A stretch of 64,000 bases of DNA, from the NCBI RefSeq assembly GCF_000143965.1, contig NC_014365.1, positions 1,825,501 to 1,889,500 on the forward strand, written 5' to 3'. The DNA comes from Desulfarculus baarsii DSM 2075 (GTDB lineage Bacteria; Desulfobacterota; Desulfarculia; Desulfarculales; Desulfarculaceae). Under the pieces are notes generated by a model. The model was not told the origin of the DNA. It searched no databases and saw only the letters and a list, made by a program, of their open reading frames with translations. Shown here one piece after another: positions 52,688-60,071 of this stretch. A program made the position numbers and the translations under genes. Within the stretch, counting starts at the first letter, position 1. Every line of letters starts with the position of its first letter.

Positions 52688-54157
52688 TCAGGCCGTCTGG
52701 CCCTGCGCGATGAGCTTTTGGCGCAGGCGCGCGTATTGGCTCATGGCCGCCACCGCCCTGGCCGCCCGCTGGGGGCTGGATAAAACAGGCATGCCCCGGG
52801 CGATCAACCCGCGCAAGGGCTCCTGCTCCAGGCTGTTGAACGAATAGCCCACCACCGGCTTGCCGTGGACGTCGATCAGGGAGCGGGTCTGGTCCAGCAG
52901 GCCCGACACCAACTCCACGGCCTGGCGTTTGGCCTCGGAGACGGGCAGGCCCTGGGCGGCGATGGAGGGGTAGATCAGCTCCACGGGCAGGACGAAGTAG
53001 ATCAGCAGGGCGTGGATGTTTTCATCGCGCAGCAATGCGTCGGGGATATCCCAATAGTAGTTGCGAAACTCGCGGGGGAAGGTGATGTCGACGGGGTTGC
53101 CCAGGCTGCCGGTGTGGGGCACCAGCGGCCGCAGCAGCTCGATGGTCGACGGGCCCAAGGGCGGCAGCTTGAGCCCGCTACGCTCGCAGGCGTCGGCCGC
53201 GGCCGCGCCCGGCCCGCCCGAGTCGGTCTGGATGACCGCGTTGGGCCCGGCCGGCAGGGGCAGGCTGCCCAGGGCCCAGCAGAAATCAAATAGCTCGGTG
53301 ATGGTCTGGGCGCGAATCACGCCGGCCTGGCGCAGGATGCCGTCGTAGAGCTTGTCCGGGCCGGCCAGGGCCCCGGTGTGCGAAAGGGCCGCCCGCCGGC
53401 CAGTCTCCGAGCCGCCCACGTAAAAGGCCACGATGGGTTTTTTCAGCGCCACGCGGCGGGCGACCTCCACGAAGCGCCGGCCGCGGCGGATCGTCTCCAC
53501 GTACATGCCGATGACCTTGGTGTGGGGGTCGTCGCCCAGATACTCCAGGCAGTCGACCAGGTCCACGTTGGCCTCGTTGCCCACGCTCAGGGCCGTGCTG
53601 AAGCCCAGGGACAGACGGCGCAGTTGGTCGTACATCTGGGTGACGAAACTGCCGCTCTGCGAGGCCAGGCCGATGAAGCCGGGGCCGCATTCGTAGGGCA
53701 GGGGGGTGGTGTTGATCTTGCAGTGGGGGTTGGCCACGCCCAGGCAGTTGGGCCCCAGAAAACGCATGCCGTATTGCTCGGCGATGCGCATCAGGCGCTC
53801 CTGCATGGCCGCGCCCTCGGGTCCGCTTTCCTGGAAGCCGCCCGAGACCACCACGGCGTTTTTGACCCCTCGCCGGCCGCATTGCTCCAACACGTCGCCG
53901 ACGATCTTGGTGGGCAGCACCAAAATGGCCAGATCCGGCGCTTGAGGCGTCTGGTCGATGGCGGTGTAGGCCGTCAGCCCCAACACGGTGCTTTCCTTGG
54001 GGTGGATGGGATAGATCTGACCCTCGTAGCCCATGTTGAGCACCGAGTTGAGGATCATCGTGCCCATGTTGATGAAGTTGTTGGACGCGCCGAAAAAGGC
54101 GATGCCACGAGGATTGATCAGATAATAAAGCGGATTTTGCGTGATCGACGACGACAC
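52688..54157 (-). CDS. NDP-forming acyl-CoA synthetase alpha subunit
   Basis: The frame is open to 54298, but GTG at 54157 follows AAGGAG by 7 bases and gives 489 residues beginning VSSSITQNPLYY. The CoA-binding Rossmann domain starts GIAFFGASNN. LVLPTKIVGDVLEQC, GPNCLGVAN and the ligase domain with ALSHTGALAG (His of the phosphohistidine region) and TDSGGPGAAAAD follow. With the beta subunit it should interconvert an acyl-CoA and the free acid while making ATP or GTP (acetyl-CoA synthetase family). It lies 2 bases downstream of the beta gene. Confidence 0.9.
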   Translation of the reverse strand: MSSSITQNPLYYLINPRGIAFFGASNNFINMGTMILNSVLNMGYEGQIYPIHPKESTVLGLTAYTAIDQTPQAPDLAILVLPTKIVGDVLEQCGRRGVKNAVVVSGGFQESGPEGAAMQERLMRIAEQYGMRFLGPNCLGVANPHCKINTTPLPYECGPGFIGLASQSGSFVTQMYDQLRRLSLGFSTALSVGNEANVDLVDCLEYLGDDPHTKVIGMYVETIRRGRRFVEVARRVALKKPIVAFYVGGSETGRRAALSHTGALAGPDKLYDGILRQAGVIRAQTITELFDFCWALGSLPLPAGPNAVIQTDSGGPGAAAADACERSGLKLPPLGPSTIELLRPLVPHTGSLGNPVDITFPREFRNYYWDIPDALLRDENIHALLIYFVLPVELIYPSIAAQGLPVSEAKRQAVELVSGLLDQTRSLIDVHGKPVVGYSFNSLEQEPLRGLIARGMPVLSSPQRAARAVAAMSQYARLRQKLIAQGQTA

Positions 54158-54159
54158 TG

Positions 54160-54855
54160 CTAACTCCTTGCCAGCACGACCAGCCCGTCGACGGCCTTGA
54201 CCCGGCCCCGGGCGGTGATGATCAGGGGGTTTACGTCGACCTCGACCACGGCGTCGTGCTCCAGGCCCAGGCGGCCCAGGCCGATGACGGCGGCGCACAG
54301 GGCCTCAAGGTCGGCCGGGCTTTGGCCACGAAAGGCCGCCAGCATGGGCCGACAACGCAGTTGCTCCAGCATGTCCAAGACCTCCAGGCGCTCCAGCGGG
54401 GCCATGCGAAAGACCGTGTCGGCCAGCGCCTCGGCCAGCACGCCGCCCAGGCCCAGCATCACGCAGGGGCCGAACTGCGGATCGCGGCTCAGGCCCAGCA
54501 CCAACTCGCGGTTGCCGCCGACCATCTCCTGAACCAACACGCCGTCCAAGGCCAGCCCGGCCCGGGCCGCCCGGCCGGCGATGTCGTCATAAGCCGCGCG
54601 CACGGCTGTCTCGTCGCCCAGGCCCAGACGCACCCAGCCGCCCTCGCTCTTGTGCATCAGCGAGGCCGCGCAGGCCTTCAGCGCCACCGGAAAGCCCAAT
54701 TCACGGGCCAGTTCCACGGCCTGGTCGGCGCTTTGGGCCAGGCCCTCGGCGCTGACTGGCACGCCATGGGCCGCCAACGCCAGCTTGGATTCATGCTCGT
54801 TAAGGGCCGCCTGGCCTTTTGCTCGGGCCGTGGCGATCAACCGACCTACGTCCAT
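54160..54855 (-). CDS. NDP-forming acyl-CoA synthetase beta subunit (ATP-grasp)
   Basis: The 231-residue ATP-grasp protein matches the beta subunit: LNEHESKLALAAHGVPV, FPVALKACAASLMHKSEGGWVRLGL, VLVQEMVGGNRELVLGLSRDPQFGP, MLGLGGVLAEALAD and the metal-binding end EVDVNPLIITARG. Length is normal for a stand-alone beta subunit. Upstream, the MarR gene ends 2 bases away, so MarR, beta and alpha form one operon. The acyl substrate is not evident. Confidence 0.92.
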   Translation of the reverse strand: MDVGRLIATARAKGQAALNEHESKLALAAHGVPVSAEGLAQSADQAVELARELGFPVALKACAASLMHKSEGGWVRLGLGDETAVRAAYDDIAGRAARAGLALDGVLVQEMVGGNRELVLGLSRDPQFGPCVMLGLGGVLAEALADTVFRMAPLERLEVLDMLEQLRCRPMLAAFRGQSPADLEALCAAVIGLGRLGLEHDAVVEVDVNPLIITARGRVKAVDGLVVLARS

Positions 54856-54857
54856 CG

Positions 54858-55319
54858 TCAGTCTTCCTTTTCGTATATCTTATTAATATTATTGGCGATA
54901 ATCTTGTTTATCCGCGTCAGTTCGTCCAGCTCGCCCTGGCCGAGCCCGGCAAAGGCCGCCCGGGTGAAGCCTTCGGCCACGGCGGTCAGCCGTTGGTGGG
55001 CCTGGCGGCCGGCGGCGGTGATGAAAACCTGGTTGCAACGGCGATCGCTGGGATGGGCCCGCCGCTGGACCAGCCCGGCCGCCTCCAAGGCGTCGATGAT
55101 GCGCGTGATGTTTTGGCGGTCCTTGGTGACGTTTTGGCTGACTTCGGTCTGCGATTGGCCATCTCGGCCCATCAGGGCCGAAAGCACCGACCAGTGCTCG
55201 GCGGTGTGCTCCAACCCGGCGGCGGCGAAGGCCCGGTTGAGCCCGCTTTTCATGCGGTTGGCGGCCAAACGCATGATGAATCCGTGGGATTGCTCGATGG
55301 GAAACAGTTGCAGCTTCAT
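54858..55319 (-). CDS. MarR-family transcriptional regulator
   Basis: The 153-residue protein has the MarR winged helix (EHWSVLSALMGRDGQSQTEVSQNV, TKDRQNITRIIDALEAAGLVQRRAHPSDRRCNQVFIT). The KD-QN-R recognition helix and the DRR wing motif are clear. It heads an operon with the two acyl-CoA synthetase subunits, 2 bases apart, and a palindrome between its promoter boxes suggests autorepression. The ligand is possibly the acyl or aromatic-acid substrate; this is inference. Confidence 0.93.
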   Translation of the reverse strand: MKLQLFPIEQSHGFIMRLAANRMKSGLNRAFAAAGLEHTAEHWSVLSALMGRDGQSQTEVSQNVTKDRQNITRIIDALEAAGLVQRRAHPSDRRCNQVFITAAGRQAHQRLTAVAEGFTRAAFAGLGQGELDELTRINKIIANNINKIYEKED

Positions 55320-55353
55320 CGGCCCCGCCTTGGTGATTGTCTACGTGAAGAAT

Positions 55354-55381
55354 GTTGTAATATTGACAATATCAAAGTCAA
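55354..55381 (-). promoter_or_regulatory. MarR operon promoter with operator palindrome
   Basis: On the minus strand TTGACT (55381-55376) and TACAAC (55359-55354) are 16 bases apart, and the spacer contains the perfect 13-bp palindrome ATATTGACAATAT (55360-55372, + strand). An operator between -35 and -10, about 40 bases before the MarR start, fits autorepression. Confidence 0.65.
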
Positions 55382-55492
55382 GTCATAATTGATCAGCCGA
55401 TCAGCCAGCCGGCGGACGCGCTTTGCCAGGGGCCGGCGGGGCCGCGCCGTGCTAAAATCACGGGCGTGAGGCGGGCGCACGGAGGCGAGGCG

Positions 55493-56191
55493 ATGAGCAA
55501 TTGTCAATGTGAGGAACTGGCCCAGGGCCAGATCGCGCTATCCAACGTCTGTCTGGGCCAGTTGTGGTTGTTCGAAGACCTGGACGCCGCCGATCAGGCC
55601 GCCCTGACCCAAGCGGCCCGGCGGCGGGTCTATCAGCCGGGCCAGGCGGTGTTTCGCCAGGGCGATCCGGCCCAGACGCTGTTTCTGATCAAGGGCGGCC
55701 GGGTCAAGCTGGCCAAGCTGGGCCAGGACGGCGCGGAGATCATCCTCGATTTTCGCAAGGCTGGCGACTTCTTGGGCGAAAACATGCTGAATGACGCCGG
55801 TGCGTTGCCGGTTTCGGCGGTGGCCGTCGAGCCCACTCTGACCTGTGGCTTTTCGCGCCAGGGCTTCGAGCGCCTGGTGTTGGAGCGGCCCAGGCTGGGC
55901 CTTCAGGTGATCAAAAACCTCTCGCGGCGCATCGATTGGCTTTCGTCCCAGGTCGACTCGCTGGCCCAGGTCAGCCTGGAGCAGCGGCTCTATCAGGCCC
56001 TGCAAAACGTGGCCCGCGAACACGGCCGGCCCACGGAGGGCGGCTTGGCCATCGAGATGCCCCTGACCCACGAGGAGCTGGGTTTTTTGGTGGGGGCCCA
56101 CCGGGTCAGCATCACCCGGGCGCTCAAAAGCCTGCGTCAGGCCGGCAAGGTGTTGCAAGACGGCCGGCGGTTGATCGTGGCCGAGGCGTGA
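55493..56191 (+). CDS. Crp/Fnr-family transcriptional regulator
   Basis: ATG 55493 with GGAGG ten bases upstream gives 232 residues (open frame from 55466). The cyclic-nucleotide-binding fold spans about 30-145 (PGQAVFRQGDPAQTLFLIKGGRVKLAK). A long dimerisation helix and a winged helix with MPLTHEELGFLVGAHRVSITRALKSLRQAG follow. Cysteines at residues 4, 6 and about 20, plus one in LTCGF, could hold an iron-sulfur cluster as in FNR, but the spacing differs from classical FNR. It diverges from the MarR operon. Target genes are unknown. Confidence 0.9.
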   Translation: MSNCQCEELAQGQIALSNVCLGQLWLFEDLDAADQAALTQAARRRVYQPGQAVFRQGDPAQTLFLIKGGRVKLAKLGQDGAEIILDFRKAGDFLGENMLNDAGALPVSAVAVEPTLTCGFSRQGFERLVLERPRLGLQVIKNLSRRIDWLSSQVDSLAQVSLEQRLYQALQNVAREHGRPTEGGLAIEMPLTHEELGFLVGAHRVSITRALKSLRQAGKVLQDGRRLIVAEA

Positions 56192-56314
56192 GGCCCGGCC
56201 GGCGCGCTGGACGAAGGCGTCCCGCCTGGGGCATACTGCGTCAAACGACCGCCGCGCCGAAAACCCCGTGCCCCGCGATCTCGCGGGCGATGCGCATGAA
56301 CGCAAGGAAACGCT
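56192..56314 (+). other. Short spacer between regulator and flippase
   Basis: The 123 bases hold an AAGGAA ribosome site at about 56304 before TTG 56315. I see no terminator with a U-run and no other gene. Confidence 0.4.
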
Positions 56315-57817
56315 TTGCCGCGCTTTAGCTCCACCGTCAACACCCTCTTCAACTGGACGGCCATGCTTGTGGCCATCGCCACGGGCTTGGTGGTCACGCC
56401 CCTGATCATCTCCCACCTGGGCAAGCCGCTCTACGGCGCGTGGAGCCTGGTGTTGACGATCGTGGGTTATTCGGCGCTGTTGAACGTGGGGGTGACCCCG
56501 GCCATTTCCCACTACGTGGCCATCTACCGGGGCCAGAAGGACACGGCGGCCATGGCCGGGGTGATCAGCAACGGCCTGATCCTCTTGGCCCTGCTCTGCG
56601 CGCTGGTGGTCGGCGGGGCCTGGCTGGCCGCCGAACCGGTGTCCGAGCTGCTGGACCCTTCGGGCCAGATGCGGCAGACTTTCGCGACCATGCTGCGCCT
56701 GGGCGGCCTGGGCGCGGCTTGCAGTTTTCTGGGCGTCTATTTCATGTCCATCCTGCAGGCCTACGAGCTGTTTTTACCCAACAACGCCGTGGTGGCCTTT
56801 TATCACGTCTATCGCACGGTGGCCATCGCCGTGGTTTTGGGCCTGGGCCATGGGCCCATCGGCCTGATGGCCGCCCACATCAGCGCCGAGGCCCTGAAGG
56901 CCCTGCTGCACGCGGTGTTGTGCTATCGCTTGCTGCCCCATCTGCGGCCGGACTGGCGGGCCTTTTCACCACGCACGGGCCTGATGCTGATCAGCTTCGG
57001 GGCGCTGAGCACGTTGCTGAGCGTGGGCGATTTGCTGCGTTTTCAGCTCGACCAGGCGGTGATCGGCAAGTTTTTGGATTTCACGCAGATAGCCATCTAC
57101 GCCGTGGCGGCGATGCTGGTGCGCTATATGCTGCGCATCGTGGGGGCGTTCGTGGACGTGCTGACGCCACGGCTAACCTCGCTGACCGGCGGCGGCCACG
57201 CGGCGATGACGACCGAGCTTTTTTTGCGGTCGCTGACGATCAGCTCGACCATCAGCCTGATCCTCTGCGCGGGGCTGGTGTTGTTGGGCTGGCCGTTTTT
57301 GCGCCTGTGGCTGGGCCAGGGCTTCCAGGGCTCGGTGGCGGTGTTGTGGATTCTGGCCGTGTCCTTCACCGCCGACCTGATGCAGGCCCCGGCCGTTTCG
57401 GTGATGTTCGCCCGCGAGCGGCACGGGCTGCTGGCGGCCATAAATATGATCGAGGGCGCGTGCAACCTGGCCCTTAGCATCTACCTGGCCCCGCGGATGG
57501 GCATCGTGGGCGTGGCCCTGGGCACGGCCGCGCCGATGCTGGTCAACAAGCTGCTTGTCCAGCCGCTGGTGGTCTCGCGCGAGCTGGGCCTGTCGTACTG
57601 GCGCTATTGGCGGCCGGTGGGCCTGCCGCTGGTGCTGATGGCGTTGGTGACGGCCGCCGGTTTCGCCCTGGGCCTGCCTTATGACAACACCATGGGCTGG
57701 CTGGGCTTTCTGGGCTGGGCCGTGGCCGTGGCCGCGCCGTTCGCGGCCTTCATGGTCTTCACGCTGGTGCGCCACGGCGTGGACTTGACCCGTGGCGCGG
57801 GCCAACCGACGCCCTAG
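56315..57817 (+). CDS. Polysaccharide flippase-like MOP-family transporter
   Basis: The 500-residue protein starts at TTG after AAGGAAA and has about 12-14 membrane segments throughout. The N-terminus TLFNWTAMLVAIATGLVVTPLIISHLGKPLYGAWSLVLT is typical of Wzx/lipid-linked oligosaccharide flippases (conserved Gly-Leu-x-Tyr-Gly-like GKPLYG). A matching ILDLMQAPAVSVMFA region and GMIGVALGTA-like GMGIVGVALGTAAP follow. It should move lipid-linked sugars or similar amphiphiles across the inner membrane. No glycosyltransferases flank it, so its partner pathway is not visible here. Confidence 0.82.
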   Translation: MPRFSSTVNTLFNWTAMLVAIATGLVVTPLIISHLGKPLYGAWSLVLTIVGYSALLNVGVTPAISHYVAIYRGQKDTAAMAGVISNGLILLALLCALVVGGAWLAAEPVSELLDPSGQMRQTFATMLRLGGLGAACSFLGVYFMSILQAYELFLPNNAVVAFYHVYRTVAIAVVLGLGHGPIGLMAAHISAEALKALLHAVLCYRLLPHLRPDWRAFSPRTGLMLISFGALSTLLSVGDLLRFQLDQAVIGKFLDFTQIAIYAVAAMLVRYMLRIVGAFVDVLTPRLTSLTGGGHAAMTTELFLRSLTISSTISLILCAGLVLLGWPFLRLWLGQGFQGSVAVLWILAVSFTADLMQAPAVSVMFARERHGLLAAINMIEGACNLALSIYLAPRMGIVGVALGTAAPMLVNKLLVQPLVVSRELGLSYWRYWRPVGLPLVLMALVTAAGFALGLPYDNTMGWLGFLGWAVAVAAPFAAFMVFTLVRHGVDLTRGAGQPTP

Positions 57818-58000
57818 CGGGCCCCGCCGCCGCGCGCCGCGCTTTCGTCGGCTTTTGCGCCTCCCCCAACACGCCCGCGACCTCGCCACGCCCCAAAACG
57901 TCCGCTCGCCGGCCTGAGCCAGGCCGTGGCCACGCCGCGCTTTCGCGCCGGCGGGGCAAGCCATTTTTGTTTGACCTACCCCCTCTGACGCCTCACGCCC
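57818..58000. other. Non-coding spacer after flippase
   Basis: This gap holds no gene I can support. Its end contains a TTTTTGT..ACCTACCC stretch (57964-57982) that recurs in similar form at 58587-58605, on the far side of the small gene pair. Confidence 0.4.
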
Positions 58001-58034
58001 CACAACCCAAGCCGACTTGGATACCCCTTTTGGG
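58001..58034 (+). repeat. 34-bp direct repeat, left copy
   Basis: This copy begins CACAACCCAAGCC and ends CCCCTTTTGGG. It matches 58510-58543 at 33 of 34 positions, 509 bp apart. The core CCAAGCCGGCTTGG is a perfect palindrome in the right copy. It starts a few bases after the stop of the small 47-codon gene. Confidence 0.85.
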
Positions 58035-58038
58035 ATCA

Positions 58039-58182
58039 CTATGCCGCCTTGACGAAATGGAGCAGCGAGCCCTCGGCCAGGGCGTAGTCCTCGGCCTCCA
58101 GCATGGCCAAAAGCATGGCCTCGTCTCTGGCCGACGCGCGGCCCGTCAGTTGGGCGCGGTCGGAGGTCGGCGGCAGGGTCAC
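58039..58182 (-). CDS. Small hypothetical protein, second of an overlapping pair
   Basis: This 47-residue frame starts GTG 58182 and overlaps the stop of the 65-residue gene upstream by 3 bases (GTGA). The product is acidic and helical in its middle (ASARDEAMLLAMLEAEDYALAEG). It is not in known families I can recall. The tight overlap with a gene that has a very good ribosome site supports it. A toxin-antitoxin pair or a small phage-derived module are guesses only. Confidence 0.5.
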   Translation of the reverse strand: MTLPPTSDRAQLTGRASARDEAMLLAMLEAEDYALAEGSLLHFVKAA

Positions 58183-58376
58183 TTCACGCCCAGTTTCTTG
58201 CGCAATTCGTCAATTTCTTTCTCCGTCCGCACCATCTCTTCGCGCCATTTGGCCGGCAGGGAATCAAAGTCCTTGGCGGCGCAGACCGCTTTGACAAATT
58301 CCTCTCGATCATTGCGTTCGAGAAAGGTTGACATGTTTATCACTATGGCCGCCCTACGGCTTAACTCGGCGTTCAC
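58179..58376 (-). CDS. Small hypothetical protein, first of an overlapping pair
   Basis: GTG 58376 follows AAGGAGG with 7 bases between, an excellent ribosome site. The 65-residue product is charged and helical, with SRRAAIVINMSTFLERNDREEF, DFDSLPAKWREEMVR and a coiled-coil-like end TEKEIDELRKKLG. No family recognised. Met at residue 15 is another possible start. It is the first gene of a two-gene unit bounded by 34-bp direct repeats. Confidence 0.6.
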   Translation of the reverse strand: MNAELSRRAAIVINMSTFLERNDREEFVKAVCAAKDFDSLPAKWREEMVRTEKEIDELRKKLGVK

Positions 58377-58845
58377 TTTATTCCTCCTTGGGGCCAAGCA
58401 GATCGGCGGAAACAACCACTGCTTTACGGTTCAACACAATGATATATCCCTCTTTTTCAATTTAATTGCGTTATACCCCTGGGCAATGGTTGAACGTCCT
58501 GGCTTGGGTCACAACCCAAGCCGGCTTGGATACCCCTTTTGGGTAGTGCCAAAAATTAGCACGTTTTTCCGGCTGGTTGTAAGGCGTTTTTGTATAACCT
58601 ACCCTGAAAGGGGCGTGCGGCGGGCCATGTTTTGTGGGGGGGTGTACGGCGCTCTAGGTTTTCAGGGATTTTGGGGCGCGCCGGGCTCGGCAAGCCAGAT
58701 GTCGGACTCGCTAGTTTGAGCGTTTCGCTCCAGAGTGTATCGCCAGCTTCAATAAATTAGAATGATCGTAGAAGTTTATTGCCAGCAAAGAAAATCCCTG
58801 CTACATTCGCGGTGACAACGGACCAAAGGCGCGCCCGAACCGCCC
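58377..58845. other. Regulatory and repeat region upstream of the small gene pair and AraC gene
   Basis: This interval of about 470 bp is AT-richer than its surroundings. It contains the right direct repeat, a hairpin (GGCTTGGGT at 58501-58509 with ACCCAAGCC at 58514-58522) and probably the promoters of the minus-strand pair and of the AraC gene. I see no coding frame with good support. Confidence 0.5.
58510..58543 (+). repeat. 34-bp direct repeat, right copy
   Basis: Partner of 58001-58034 with one mismatch. Its first part also pairs with the preceding bases to form a hairpin. Confidence 0.85.
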
Positions 58846-59862
58846 ATGCCTCTGCCTCGATCACCGCGCGGGGTCATCGTGAAGTACGTCATCAATCTGC
58901 AAACGCCCGATCCAGCCAGACGTTCGGCCAGCATCGACTACCGCCTGGAGGACGCCCCGCCGGCCGCCCGCAGCGTGGTGGAGATCTGGCGCTTGCGGCC
59001 GGGGCTGATCCTCAACGTGGCGCGCCTGGCGCCGCACGCCACTGAGCGCGACAGTTTCGACATCGACCAGGGGCCGGTGCAGTTCGGCTTCACCGTGGCT
59101 GGCCAAAATCGTTGCTCCTACGCCAACGGCCGCCTGGCCGGCCAGAGCCACGAGCTGACTCCCGGTTGCAACAGCATTTTTCATCTATCGAAAACCAAAG
59201 GCAATATCGACCACGCCCCCGACAAGGCCATGTGCGTTGTCGGCGTCATGGCCACGCCGGAGTTTTTGAGCCAATACCTGGACGACGCGCAGAGCCCGCC
59301 GCCCAAGCTTCTGTGGCCGACCCTGGACGGCCGGGCCGACAGCCAGTTCGCCTGGTATGGCCGGCCCCATCCGCGCAAGGACGCCCTGGTGCGCGAGCTG
59401 CTGAGCCACCCCCATCAGGGCGGCCTGGAGCGCATGCGCCTGGAGGGCCTGGTGCTGCAACTGGTCGGCGGGCAACTGGCCGAGCTGGCCATGGCCGAAC
59501 GCCAGCGCCCGACGGCGGCGCCGCTGCTGCGCGGTGACGACCTGGAGCGCGTGGGCCTGGCCCGGCGCATCCTGCTCCAGCGGGCCGAAGACCCGCCCAG
59601 CCTGCGCCAACTGGCCCGCGAGGCCGGCCTCAACGAAAAAAAGCTCAAGTACGGCTTTCGTCAGGTCTTCGGGACGTCGGTTTTCGCCTATCTGCGCGAT
59701 CATCGCCTGGAAACGGCCAAGGGCCTGCTGGAGTCGGGCCGCATGAACGTCAGCGAGGCGGCCTTTTGCGTGGGCTACGCCAGCCTCAGCCACTTCAGCC
59801 GCGCCTTCAAGCGGCGCTTTGGCCTCAATCCCAGCGATTGCCTCCAGGCCCCGCCGCTCTGA
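58846..59862 (+). CDS. AraC-family regulator (PchR/YbtA-like)
   Basis: The 338-residue protein has a long N-terminal ligand domain (about 1-225) and a C-terminal double helix-turn-helix (RRILLQRAEDPPSLRQLA, NEKKLKYGFRQVFGTSVFAYL, then VSEAAFCVGYASLSHFSRAF and KRRFGLNPSDC). The NEKKLKYGF-type first HTH is typical of PchR/YbtA-like regulators that activate siderophore-receptor genes when the chelate is bound. It is directly upstream of a TonB receptor, as in those systems. Start may be ATG 58846 or GTG 58879. Confidence 0.9.
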   Translation: MPLPRSPRGVIVKYVINLQTPDPARRSASIDYRLEDAPPAARSVVEIWRLRPGLILNVARLAPHATERDSFDIDQGPVQFGFTVAGQNRCSYANGRLAGQSHELTPGCNSIFHLSKTKGNIDHAPDKAMCVVGVMATPEFLSQYLDDAQSPPPKLLWPTLDGRADSQFAWYGRPHPRKDALVRELLSHPHQGGLERMRLEGLVLQLVGGQLAELAMAERQRPTAAPLLRGDDLERVGLARRILLQRAEDPPSLRQLAREAGLNEKKLKYGFRQVFGTSVFAYLRDHRLETAKGLLESGRMNVSEAAFCVGYASLSHFSRAFKRRFGLNPSDCLQAPPL

Positions 59863-59879
59863 GCCTTGGCCCGCAGGCC

Positions 59880-59918
59880 GCAAAAAGTCCGTCCAAGGCA
59901 AAAATGGTCCCCGCCAAG
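59880..59918 (+). promoter_or_regulatory. Candidate AraC operator: direct repeats before the second TonB receptor
   Basis: GCAAAAA occurs at 59880-59886 and 59898-59904, and CCAAG at 59893-59897 and 59914-59918, giving two tandem near-copies about 18-21 bases apart. AraC-family proteins commonly bind such tandem half-sites just upstream of -35. The receptor ATG is at 60072. Confidence 0.4.
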
Positions 59919-60071
59919 ATTAGACGCTTCTAACAAAATCCGCTATTAGGGGTGCAAGCGTCTTGCGTCGCCCCGCCCAGGCCAAGGATCGGCGGGGCCG
60001 TCTTGGATCGAATCTCCGGCCGGGGCCGTCTGGTCTTTTTCGCGCTCCGGCCGCCTGGAAAGGGCCATGCC

